Of a DNA stretch of 64,000 bases, positions 33,645 to 41,790 are shown one piece after another. Positions within the stretch are counted from its first letter, which is position 1. Every line of letters begins with the position of its first letter. This DNA is from Nostoc sp. CENA543 (GTDB lineage Bacteria > Cyanobacteriota > Cyanobacteriia > Cyanobacteriales > Nostocaceae), in NCBI RefSeq assembly GCF_002896875.1, contig NZ_CP023278.1, forward strand, positions 1,364,001-1,428,000, read 5' to 3'. The notes under the pieces are model-generated. The model was given only the letters and a program-made list of their open reading frames with translations. It was not told the DNA's origin and made no database searches. The position numbers and the translations under genes were made by a program.

Positions 33645-34346
33645 ATGTGTGGCAGATTCACTTTAACCCAGTCGGCGCAAGCTTTAGCCGAATTTTTTCA
33701 AATACAAGAAGTTCCAAATCTGACGGTGCAATATAACATTGCTCCTACGCAAATGGTGACGACAGTGCTATATAATCCGACTGACAACAAACGACAATTA
33801 CAGCATTTGCGTTGGGGTTTAATTCCCTCTTGGGCTAAAGACCCTAGCATCGGGGCAAAGTTAATTAACGCTAGGGCTGAGACTGTAGCAGAGAAACCCT
33901 CTTTTCGTTCCGCCTTCAAAAAGCGTCGTTGTTTAGTGGTAGCTGATGGCTTTTATGAATGGCAAAAACAGCAACGCACAAAACAGCCATTTTATTTTCG
34001 TCTCCGAGACGGAAAACCCTTTGCTTTTGCTGGTTTGTGGGAAAAATGGATTTCCCCTGATCAAGAAGAAGTGATCTCTTGTACAATTTTGACAACGACA
34101 GCCAACGAGTTATTGCAATCTATCCATGATCGAATGCCGGTGATTATTGACCCCCAAGATTACGATACATGGCTAAATCCTGAAATCCAAACACCACAAG
34201 ACCTACAGCCTTTATTATCTCCCTACTCAGCCGTAGCCATGACCGCCTACCCAGTTAGCAAATTGGTTAACAGTGCAAAAAACAACACTCCAGAATGTAT
34301 CATCCCAACCGACGAACAGAATCAACTCCCAAATCAGTTAAATTAA
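33645..34346 (+). CDS. SOS response-associated peptidase (YedK/HMCES)
   Basis: 233 residues from ATG 33645, so that Cys2 (MCGRFTL) becomes the N-terminal catalytic Cys after Met removal; the upstream starts at 33612 and 33624 would block this and are rejected. The family forms a thiazolidine crosslink to abasic sites in ssDNA, protecting them. Conserved blocks: YNIAPTQ, WGLIPSWAKD, NARAET, CLVVADGFYEWQ (Glu), and HDRMPVII (His). Single gene. Confidence 0.95.
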   Translation: MCGRFTLTQSAQALAEFFQIQEVPNLTVQYNIAPTQMVTTVLYNPTDNKRQLQHLRWGLIPSWAKDPSIGAKLINARAETVAEKPSFRSAFKKRRCLVVADGFYEWQKQQRTKQPFYFRLRDGKPFAFAGLWEKWISPDQEEVISCTILTTTANELLQSIHDRMPVIIDPQDYDTWLNPEIQTPQDLQPLLSPYSAVAMTAYPVSKLVNSAKNNTPECIIPTDEQNQLPNQLN

Positions 34347-34454
34347 CTAATGAGGGACTGGGTATTAGGGACTGGGGAATGGGAAATAATTCACTGCCCC
34401 CCCAATCTTCGATTCCTGATTCCCAGCCCCTGATCCCCGATCCCCAATAACAGT
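34347..34454. repeat. Short repeat tract before ycf3
   Basis: GGGACTGGG, ATTCCCAG and CCCCGAT-type units; no gene. Confidence 0.6.
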
Positions 34455-34976
34455 ATGCCAAGAACGCAAAAAAACGATAACTTTATTGATAAATCTTTTA
34501 CAGTCATGGCAGATATTATCCTCAAGATACTGCCAGCTAACAAAAAAGCCAAAGAAGCATTTGTGTATTATCGAGACGGGATGTCCGCCCAGGCAGAGGG
34601 TGAGTACGCTGAAGCCCTAGAATACTATGAGGAAGCCCTATCTTTAGAGGAAGATCCCAACGATCGCGGTTTTATTCTCTACAATATGGGTTTAATCTAC
34701 GCCAGTAATGGTGATCATGATAAAGCTTTAGAACTGTATCACCAAGCGATCGAACTCAATCCCCGCTTACCCCAAGCTTTAAATAATATTGCGGTAATTT
34801 ACCACTATAAGGGTGAAAAAGCCAAAGAAGCTGGAGATAATGACGGCGGCGAAGCACTTTTTGACCAAGCCGCCGATTATTGGGTAAGAGCAATTCGTAT
34901 GGCTCCCAATAACTACATTGAAGCCCAAAACTGGCTCAAAACCACCGGCAGAATGCAAATTGATGTGTTCTTTTAG
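34455..34976 (+). CDS. ycf3: Photosystem I assembly protein Ycf3
   Basis: 173 residues, normal length. It is a thylakoid-surface TPR protein needed for photosystem I assembly. The three TPR units are visible: [20 protein letters not shown] (about 35-68), [21 protein letters not shown] (about 72-105), and [18 protein letters not shown] with the longer last repeat. The start [20 protein letters not shown] and the end QIDVFF are diagnostic. Confidence 0.97.
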   Translation: MPRTQKNDNFIDKSFTVMADIILKILPANKKAKEAFVYYRDGMSAQAEGEYAEALEYYEEALSLEEDPNDRGFILYNMGLIYASNGDHDKALELYHQAIELNPRLPQALNNIAVIYHYKGEKAKEAGDNDGGEALFDQAADYWVRAIRMAPNNYIEAQNWLKTTGRMQIDVFF

Positions 34977-35047
34977 TTATTAGTCATTAGTCATTAGTCA
35001 TTAGTCCATAGTTCAAAGGGTTGACTATGGACTAATGTATAAACCCA

Positions 35048-35614
35048 TTATTTTTTATTATTGGTGACAATTTTAGCTAGCATTGAGCCTGTTAAATCCA
35101 GCAATTGATCTAAGAAAAAACCGATGATACCTATATAAAATATAGCCTCAGTTATATAGTTAATGTTGACAGATTTATAGCTTTCCCAAGCCAAATTACC
35201 AAGTCCTTTTTGCTGAATTAGCATTTCTTGAGCAATTACTGTAAACCATGCTACCCAAAGTCCAACTTTTAGTGCATGAAAGAGGTGAAAAATAGCTACC
35301 CGAAAGTTCTTGTCTTGTCTATGAAAATGTCGCATCCCGATAGCTGTATTGATGACAATTGTCCAGAAGGTAGCAATCAAAGTGACTATCACGACTGCTG
35401 ATTCTTTCTCCTGTAATATTACTAAGACAAGAGGTAGTAAGGCGATAGGGGGGATACTGTGGGGGATTTGCACTATGGGTCTAAGTATCTGATAGATTGT
35501 GCCGTTAACCCCAATTACATAACCAAGGAAACTGCCTGCAATAGCAGCAGGGATGTAGCCTACAAATAATCTTTGTAGACTATACAAAACATCTAAAAAT
35601 ATGCTTCTATCCAT
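35048..35614 (-). CDS. ABC transporter permease, N-terminally short and orphan
   Basis: 188 residues with five membrane segments. The EAA loop is clear (AQEMLIQQKGLGNLAWESYK) and the core resembles nitrate/taurine/sulfonate-type permeases (SLQRLFVGYIPAAIAGSFLGY, IPPIALLPLVLVI). Full members have 250-280 residues with an extra N-terminal helix, absent here. No ATP-binding or substrate-binding gene is adjacent. It may be a truncated relic or a partner of proteins encoded elsewhere. Confidence 0.8.
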   Translation of the reverse strand: MDRSIFLDVLYSLQRLFVGYIPAAIAGSFLGYVIGVNGTIYQILRPIVQIPHSIPPIALLPLVLVILQEKESAVVIVTLIATFWTIVINTAIGMRHFHRQDKNFRVAIFHLFHALKVGLWVAWFTVIAQEMLIQQKGLGNLAWESYKSVNINYITEAIFYIGIIGFFLDQLLDLTGSMLAKIVTNNKK

Positions 35615-35940
35615 GCCTCAGTTCTAATCTGAAACTGCAAAAAATACTGCGGCAATTACAACAATTAAAATTTTTGCAACGACAAATTTGACACTCTGGC
35701 TAGTTTCATCTTACCAGAGATGTAAATTTTAAGATAAAAAATCAATAAATGCTTTAATATCGCAATAATTTGCTATTACGTACTGTCAAATCAAGCTTAA
35801 TTGCTTGATGAATTGAATGTCAATGAACCCATATTTTAGGGATTGAAAATTATAAAGGGTAGGTTGAAAACCCCGGAGTAACAGCAACGTAGTTGCGTAT
35901 TACGTGCTTCAGACCGGGGATGAAAACAACTTAAAAGGCT
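35615..35940. other. Region up to the left end of the TnpB element
   Basis: AT-rich to about 35850, then the left structure of the TnpB element: CCCCGG (35871-35876) and CCGGGG (35914-35919) enclosing a GCAAC/GTTGC hairpin (35884-35896). Confidence 0.55.
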
Positions 35941-36096
35941 TTAGCCTTCAGTGACGTTTGGTTTTTTAGGTTCTGGCAAAGAATCTATCCACTCATCAAC
36001 AAGACTACTGATAGTTTTATCTAACTGAGCAGCTAATAACGTTAGTTTATGATACCTGCGGTCAGTTAGCCTCACGTTTAATCTTTTCGTCTTCAT
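35941..36096 (-). CDS. Ribbon-helix-helix (CopG/Arc-type) small regulator
   Basis: 51 residues: MKTKRLNVRLTDRRYHKLTL begins the ribbon and first helix, then AAQLDKTISSLVDEWIDSL is the second helix, the standard RHH layout. It is divergent from tnpB with 71 bases between them. The stop codon lies in an AAGGCT-TT-AGCCTT hairpin (35935-35948) that can act as terminator. I infer that it regulates tnpB. Small RHH genes beside tnpB recur in cyanobacterial elements as far as I recall. Confidence 0.75.
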   Translation of the reverse strand: MKTKRLNVRLTDRRYHKLTLLAAQLDKTISSLVDEWIDSLPEPKKPNVTEG

Positions 36097-36167
36097 TTGT
36101 CTCCCATTGGCTACCTGTTCAGGATATCATAACTAAAGACGAAGCAATTAAAGGGGGTGATTAAGTA

Positions 36168-37484
36168 GTGCTGGTGTTAGAGTACAAAATCAAAGGTACA
36201 AAGTCGCAGTATCAATCCATAGACGAAGCTATTAGAACTACGCAGTTCATTAGAAATAAAGCTATTCGTTACTGGATGGATGCACCAAAAGAAGCGCTCA
36301 TGAATAAAGTCGCTCTTAATAACTACTCAACAGCACTACGCAAAGAGTTTAAATTTGTAGAAGAACTTAACTCAATGGCTTGTCAATCTGCAACCGAAAG
36401 AGCATGGTCAGCTATTGATAGATTTTACGGTAATTGCAAATCTAAAGTTCAAGGCAAGAAAGGATATCCGCGTTTTCAGAGAGACAATCGTTCTGTTGAA
36501 TATAAGACTTCTGGATGGTCACTACATCCCACTAAACGACGTATTACCTTCACTGATAAAAAAGGCATAGGTGAAGTTAAGTTACTCGGTAAGTGGGATA
36601 TTCACACTTACCCAGTTAAGTCAATTAAGCGGGTTCGGTTAGTCAGAAAAGCAGATGGGTACTATTGTCAGTTTGCAATTAAAACTGAACCATTGAGTGA
36701 ATCCAGAATTGCTGATGGTGAGATTGGTTTAGATGTTGGTTTGGAATATTTCTACTCTGATTCCGATGGATATCATGAACCCAATCCCAGGTTCTTAAGG
36801 AAAGCAGAAACATCAATTAAACACGCTCAACGTCAGATTTACAAAAAGGAGAAAGGTAAAAACAAACGACGAAAAGCTAGGCAGAAATATGCTCGGAAGC
36901 ACTTAAAAGTAAGTAGACAACGGAGTGAACACGCTAAGAGAATAGCGCGTAACGTATGCAAGGTTAACGCCTTAGTCGTCTACGAAGATTTAAGGGTGAA
37001 TAACATGGTGAAAAATCACTGTCTTGCTAAATCAATTAATGATGTTAGCTGGGGCTTGTTCCGTCGTTGGTTAGAATATTTTGCAATCAAGTTTCAGACA
37101 AAACTTGTTGCTGTCAATCCTAGAATGATACCATTTCACGAAAAATCTGATACAGATGTAAACCCTAAAATCCTTGCTACATCTAAGTTTTTTAATTGCG
37201 AATTGCGAATTGCGAATTGCGAATTGTGAATTGGTATGACATCTCAAAAATGTAGTGATTGTGGTGCAATAGTCAAAAAATCTCTTTCAACTCGTACCCA
37301 TAAATGTAGTTGTGGATGTGAGCTACAAAGAGATGTGAATGCTGCAAAAAATATTCTGAATCGCGCCATCGCTAGGGATGGGCAGTCCCAAAGTAACGCT
37401 ACTGGACTAGCAACCTCTACTCTACTTGGGGAAACCCTGGTTGAGCAAGTAGCTAGGGTGAAGGTAGAATCCCCTCGGCTTTAG
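36168..37484 (+). pseudogene. tnpB: tnpB (RNA-guided nuclease of IS200/IS605 elements), interrupted by a 111-bp element
   Basis: GTG start with AAAGGGGGTGAT upstream. Residues 1-319 are normal TnpB: N-terminal helical/WED-like part, RuvC I Asp in GLDVGLEYFY, RuvC II Glu in LVVYEDLRVNNM. At VNPR a MITE-like element (37126-37239) adds 22 foreign residues and a stop at 37229. After it, TSQKCSDCGAIV with CxxC and CSCGC (zinc ribbon) and RuvC III Asp in LQRDVNAAKNI continue in the same frame to 37484. The inserted DNA is 111 bp net, so clean excision would restore a 401-residue protein. As it stands RuvC III is lost and the nuclease should be inactive. Confidence 0.88.
37126..37239. repeat. MITE-like element, TGATACCATTTCAC family, copy 1 (inside tnpB)
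   Basis: Ends TGATACCATTTCAC and GTGAATTGGTATGA are imperfect inverted repeats. The right part contains four GCGAATT-type heptamers. Copy 2 at 50793-50899 is the same sequence with one heptamer fewer (107 versus 114 bp). ATGA flanks both copies. Confidence 0.8.
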
Positions 37485-37500
37485 CCAGGGGAGTGTCAAT
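37400..37500 (+). ncRNA. Candidate omega RNA (reRNA) at the right end of the TnpB element
   Basis: TnpB guide RNAs derive from the 3' end of tnpB and the right end, with the guide taken from flanking DNA. Here the sequence ends in a CCCC-GGCT-TT-AGCC-GGGG stem (37471-37491), with the tnpB stop inside it, followed by GAGTGTCAA. Position and structure fit; nothing else proves it. Confidence 0.4.
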
Positions 37501-37558
37501 CAACTCCTAAGTATTAAAATATTGTGAGCATTGGTATTTTGTTGGGGAAATGTACAGA

Positions 37559-38134
37559 TTATTTTCCTAAATTGCGCTTCATCTGTTCTAATTCATCTTC
37601 AGTTTCCCAACGGCGGAACTTTTCTTCTAAGTCATCAAAACTACTGCTAGAGGTGCTAGGTTGATTCCACCAACCACCTGTTTCTATACGCTGTTGGGTT
37701 TGGGCTTTAGCGCGTGCTGTTTGGGCTTCGGCGGCTTTGGTTTTGACTTCCTGTCGTCGCACCTGGATTTTATGTAAAAGTTCTTGGGATTGGGCGATGC
37801 GTTCTTTTAGCCCTTGCATATGTCCCCAAAGCTGATTGCCTTCACGCAGTAGGGCGGCTTCTCTGTCTTGGGCGGCGGCGGCTAAATCTTGTCTACCACC
37901 GTTTTTGGCTTTTTGGACACGGATGTGCCAACGTTGAATTTCTTGGGCGGTGGAGAGAATATCTTCTTGCGATCGCTTCTCTTGTAATTGTAAATCTGCA
38001 ATTAACTTTAATGTATCTTCCTCTTGCTGCCGCAGCTGTTCTAACAACGCTTCTAATTCCAAATGCGGATTATTACGCAAGAATTCCTCTAAACGGTTTT
38101 CCAGAAACCGACTAAAATCATCAAATAAGCCCAC
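37559..38134 (-). CDS. Coiled-coil protein, TIGR04376-like
   Basis: 191 residues, almost entirely charged helix from about 20 to 145 (QLRQQEEDTLKLIADLQL, RIAQSQELLHKIQVRRQEV), preceded by MGLFDDFSRFLENRLEEFL, an amphipathic membrane-seeking helix. A Trp-rich segment (GGWWNQPSTSSSSF) and a final acidic helix follow. It recalls a cyanobacteria-specific family known as TIGR04376, distantly like PspA/Vipp1 in layout. Function unknown; peripheral membrane association is an inference. Confidence 0.7.
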   Translation of the reverse strand: MGLFDDFSRFLENRLEEFLRNNPHLELEALLEQLRQQEEDTLKLIADLQLQEKRSQEDILSTAQEIQRWHIRVQKAKNGGRQDLAAAAQDREAALLREGNQLWGHMQGLKERIAQSQELLHKIQVRRQEVKTKAAEAQTARAKAQTQQRIETGGWWNQPSTSSSSFDDLEEKFRRWETEDELEQMKRNLGK

Positions 38135-38162
38135 TGTCAGAACTCCAGAGTTGGGGATGTGA

Positions 38163-38509
38163 TGATTTTATTGTAGATTTATCTTCACAACTTGGCATGA
38201 TTCCTAATAGGATTAACAAACAATCCATGAGTAAAACTAATCTCCAGGATAATCAGCCACAGTCTTTAGAATTACGAGTAAGGTCTGGGGCTAACATCTG
38301 AAGGATGTTGGCGTTATTCAGCCGCCGGTGTACCTGATGATGTCATGTGCCGTACTAGTTGTCAAAATGTCTGAGGTGATGATTGGTGTTGTCCAACTCC
38401 TAGATTACGAGTGTATGTCCGGTTTCCTTAGTCTCCACAACCCCCAGCCATCTTTCCGTTTTAAGCTACGTTAAAGTTGTTATTTTTTGTGACTGGTAGT
38501 TGAAAATTT
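38163..38509. other. Intergenic region
   Basis: No convincing gene. A frame of 24 codons from ATG 38227 (MSKTNLQDNQPQSLELRVRS and four more) is coding-like but short. AACATCTGAAGGATGTT (38292-38308) is a small hairpin. Confidence 0.4.
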
Positions 38510-39054
38510 ATGACTCAAATGAAATGGTACAACGAACCTCCCACCTGGAATCAACGAGTAGAATCTATTTCTGTAAATGCAGGAGCGAAAACCGATTTCT
38601 GGCAAAAGACTCACTATAATTTCATCCGTGATAATGGCAACTTTTACTATCAGGAAGTCAAGGGAAATTTTACAGTTGAGGTCAAAATTATCGGAGATTA
38701 TCAGACTTTATATGACCAAGCCGGATTGATGATTCGGGAAAACGAAAATACTTGGCTCAAATGCGGGATTGAGTATGTTGAAGGTGTGCAGAATGTCAGT
38801 GCTGTAGTCACCAGAGATTATTCAGATTGGTCGGTAGTCCCTTTTTCAAAACAATTAGTTGCTTTATGGTTGCGGGTACAGCGTCGCTCAGAAACAGTCG
38901 AAGTGCAATACTCTCTAGATTCTGAAAATTATCAAATGCTGCGACTGGCATATCTTACCCATGCTGAAACATTACAAGTGGGAATAATGTGTGCTTCCCA
39001 CAGGGAGAAGGTTTTTCAGTTGTTTTTGAAAATTTCAAAATTACTCAACCATAG
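38510..39054 (+). pseudogene. DUF1349 domain protein with a one-base frameshift near the end
   Basis: The protein is a beta-sandwich of the DUF1349 / concanavalin-like type (WYNEPPTWNQRVESISVNAG, YDQAGLMIRENENTWLKCGIEYVEG). Up to CAS (about residue 165) the frame is normal. The reading frame given by the sequence then turns into HREKVFQLFLK and runs to 39082. Adding one C to the CCC at about 39000 gives PQGEGFSVVFENFKITQP and a stop at 39054, exactly the family C-terminus. It is either a true recent mutation or a sequencing error in a C run. Confidence 0.85.
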
Positions 39055-39357
39055 CAGCATTACCAAGTACAGGAGTTCATAAAGTACAAGTGTCCAGTGT
39101 TCAGTCGAATGCTGGAGGTGAATATACTCTGGCGATCGCTCTCGTTCTACTGGTATTGGTTGAGGACGATATCTCTGCACATGGCAGAGAAATTGGTGTT
39201 CACAGTAGTTTAGGTCAAGGCAGTGACTCAAACAAGCCTATCTAGCCGTGTAAAAACCAGGTGAGTCCCAAAAGGTATAGATGTGATTCTTTAGGATGAA
39301 TTGGGCAATCTAAAGTATAACTTCCTACGTCTAAAGATAGACTCGATTTTTCCTGGT
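39055..39357. other. Intergenic region with a kinase remnant
   Basis: Between DUF1349 and the hybrid kinase gene. Apart from the decayed kinase piece at 39140-39226 I see no gene; a TTG start at 39301 for the next gene is possible but lacks support. Confidence 0.5.
39140..39226 (+). pseudogene. Decayed C-terminal fragment of a histidine kinase
   Basis: Reading in one frame gives RSTGIG, and after a shift VEDDISAHGREIGVHSSLGQ then GS, which matches the end of HATPase domains (TGLGL..V..I...HGG.I.V.S..G.GS). At least one frameshift and no upstream part. Probably a relic of a duplicated kinase like the one that starts at 39358. Confidence 0.5.
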
Positions 39358-41790
39358 ATGAAATCTTTGGCCATCAATGACTCCTACCGACCAGCATCTA
39401 GGGTAAAAAAGCGGTCTTTACGCAGTGTTATGGTGCGGTTGATTCTCGGCGGTACGATTATTTTCGTCAGTATATCTGCTTACTGTAGTTATTCAGCAGC
39501 TCGTAAGCTAGCACTAGCAGACATCCGCAAGAATGCTTTTTTAGAAGTGCAAACAGGAGTTGATCAAATAGAGACGTGGTTAAAGGTTCGTAAGACGGAG
39601 GTAGAAACTTTAGCCAACACATCAAATGTGCGTTCTTTAAATTGGTCTGTAGCAGAACCTTATTTACAGACAGAGGTGAAACGAACCCACGAATTTTTCT
39701 TTTTCCAAATAGTTACCCCAGACGGTTCATTTTCTAATACTAAAGTTGGTCGGTCAACCAAAAATATTAAGGATAGAGAATTTTTTCAAAAAGCAATGGC
39801 GGGACAGAGTAATATTTCTGACCCCTTTATCAGCCGTTCTACGGGAATTCCGTTAATTGCGATCGCGACTCCGATTTGGTCAAGTCCTCAAAATCCCCAT
39901 TCTCCAATCGGTGTATTTCACGGTAACGTGACAGTTGATCACATGGCAGAGATTGTCAACTCCCTACATTACGGCAAAAATAGCTATGCTTTTGCTCTCA
40001 ATTCCCAAGGAGAGGCAATTGTCCACCCTGACGCAGCACTAATGTCAACTGTAGAAAAGCCTGCACCTAGTCTACTGCGTAATTCCAACTTGCAGGCGAT
40101 CGCCAAAAAAATGGTCAAGAAAAAGCAGGGAATTCAATTAATGGAAATTGACGGCACCAAAAAATATGTTGCCTATCTACCATTAAAAACTGCTAATTGG
40201 TCTGTTGCTTTGGTGATTCCCCGCGAAAATATTGAATCTCGCCTGCAATTTTTGGATTTGATTGCTGTGATTATTGGGGGTTTGACTATCACCATGATTA
40301 CCGTCTTGTGGCGAGTACAAGCTTTTGAACAGGCGCAACTGAAAAAGTCTAAAGAAGCGGCTGATTTAGCTAATCATGCCAAAAGCGAATTTTTAGCCAA
40401 CATGAGTCATGAACTGAGAACACCTCTAAATGGCATTTTGGGTTGCGCGCAAATTTTGCTACGTTCCGCCGACTTACGAGAACAAGAGCAATATCATGTC
40501 AACATTATTGAACAATGCGGCTCTCATTTGTTGACTTTAATTAATGACATTTTGGATCTCTCAAAAATTGAAGCGAAAAAACTAGAAATTTGTCCTGAAG
40601 ATGTGCATTTTCCGTCTTTTACTCAAGGAATTGCCGAAATTTGTCAAATTCGAGCCAACCAAAAAGGGATTGCATTTAGCTATGAAACCGCCAGTGATTT
40701 ACCTACGGGAGTGCATATTGATGCCAAACGACTACGACAAGTCTTGTTAAATCTACTGGGAAATGCCATTAAATTTACAGACAAGGGCGAAGTCACCTTT
40801 AAAATTGCCACGATTGAGCAATCCCCCAGTCAAGGACAAATCAAATACCGCCTCCGCTACACTGTAGAAGATACAGGTATCGGCATGACAGACGCAGAAT
40901 TGAGCAGAATTTTCTTACCTTTTGAACAGGTAGGACAAAAGAAGCGGCAAACCGAAGGTACTGGACTTGGTTTAGCAATTACTCGTCAGTTGGTGCAGAT
41001 GATGGGAAGTGATATCCAAGTCACCAGTCAGGTGGGACAAGGTAGCACTTTTTCGTTTGAGTTGGAAATGCTGGCAACCAGTGAATGGTTAGAATCAGCG
41101 ATGACGGTATCAGCCGGAAAAATAGTTGGTTTTGAAGGTAGTCCTAAGACAATTTTAGTCGTAGACGATCGCTGGGAAAATCGTACAGTCTTAACTGATA
41201 TCCTGCAACCATTAGGTTTTCAGGTGGTGACAGCAGTCAATGGTCAAGATGCACTAGAAAAAGCCGACTCAATACTACCAGATTTAATCATCACAGATTT
41301 AATTATGCCGGAAATGGACGGTTTTGCCTTAATTCAAAATCTGCGACAAAACCCAAATTTTCACAATCTTAAAATTATTGTTTCTTCGGCGAGTGTCTTT
41401 GATTCTGACCAAAATCGCAGCCTAGCAGTAGGCGGTGACGATTTTCTCGGTAAACCCATACAGATAGATGAATTACTACGTCAATTAGAGCGTCATTTAA
41501 GTTTAGTCTGGATTTATCAACCATCCCAGTCTGAAGCAGTTCTAGATTTAGTCACACCGCAGAAAAATCCCTCAGCACAATTAATTCCACCCCACCCAGA
41601 AGTCTTACAAGAACTAATAATGTTAGCCAAAAGGGGTAACTTTAACGCCATTATCAAGTGTGCAGAGCAACTAGAAACAGCAGATCCCAACTTTGCAGAT
41701 TTCGCTCAACAACTCAAGCAACTAGCCAGACAATTTGACGAAGATGCAATCCTTAACTTTTTGACGAAATATCAGGTGGAAATAGCATGA
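39358..41790 (+). CDS. Hybrid sensor histidine kinase with extracytoplasmic dCache sensor
   Basis: 810 residues from ATG 39358 (TTG 39301 possible). TM1 at about 27-47 (LILGGTIIFVSISAYCSY), a Cache-type sensor (about 50-300), TM2 at about 302-322, a short linker, HisKA with the phospho-His in MSHELRTPLNG (about 348), HATPase (NAIKFTD, DTGIGM, GTGLGLAI), and a receiver with ILVVDDRWENR and phospho-Asp in IITDLIMPEMDG (about 646). The final ~130 residues could be an Hpt-like helical region. It overlaps the next gene by four bases (ATGA), so the two form an operon and probably one signalling pathway. Confidence 0.95.
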   Translation: MKSLAINDSYRPASRVKKRSLRSVMVRLILGGTIIFVSISAYCSYSAARKLALADIRKNAFLEVQTGVDQIETWLKVRKTEVETLANTSNVRSLNWSVAEPYLQTEVKRTHEFFFFQIVTPDGSFSNTKVGRSTKNIKDREFFQKAMAGQSNISDPFISRSTGIPLIAIATPIWSSPQNPHSPIGVFHGNVTVDHMAEIVNSLHYGKNSYAFALNSQGEAIVHPDAALMSTVEKPAPSLLRNSNLQAIAKKMVKKKQGIQLMEIDGTKKYVAYLPLKTANWSVALVIPRENIESRLQFLDLIAVIIGGLTITMITVLWRVQAFEQAQLKKSKEAADLANHAKSEFLANMSHELRTPLNGILGCAQILLRSADLREQEQYHVNIIEQCGSHLLTLINDILDLSKIEAKKLEICPEDVHFPSFTQGIAEICQIRANQKGIAFSYETASDLPTGVHIDAKRLRQVLLNLLGNAIKFTDKGEVTFKIATIEQSPSQGQIKYRLRYTVEDTGIGMTDAELSRIFLPFEQVGQKKRQTEGTGLGLAITRQLVQMMGSDIQVTSQVGQGSTFSFELEMLATSEWLESAMTVSAGKIVGFEGSPKTILVVDDRWENRTVLTDILQPLGFQVVTAVNGQDALEKADSILPDLIITDLIMPEMDGFALIQNLRQNPNFHNLKIIVSSASVFDSDQNRSLAVGGDDFLGKPIQIDELLRQLERHLSLVWIYQPSQSEAVLDLVTPQKNPSAQLIPPHPEVLQELIMLAKRGNFNAIIKCAEQLETADPNFADFAQQLKQLARQFDEDAILNFLTKYQVEIA

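Larger units (their letters stand above)
35850..37500 (+). mobile_element. TnpB-only IS605-like element with divergent RHH gene
   Basis: Contents in order: left palindromic structure (35871-35919), RHH gene on the minus strand (35941-36096), interrupted tnpB (36168-37484), right hairpin (37471-37491) followed by GAGTGTCAAT. No tnpA (Y1 transposase) is present, so movement would need help in trans. GGCTTTAGCC occurs both at the RHH stop and in the right hairpin. The exact ends are not certain. Confidence 0.7.
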
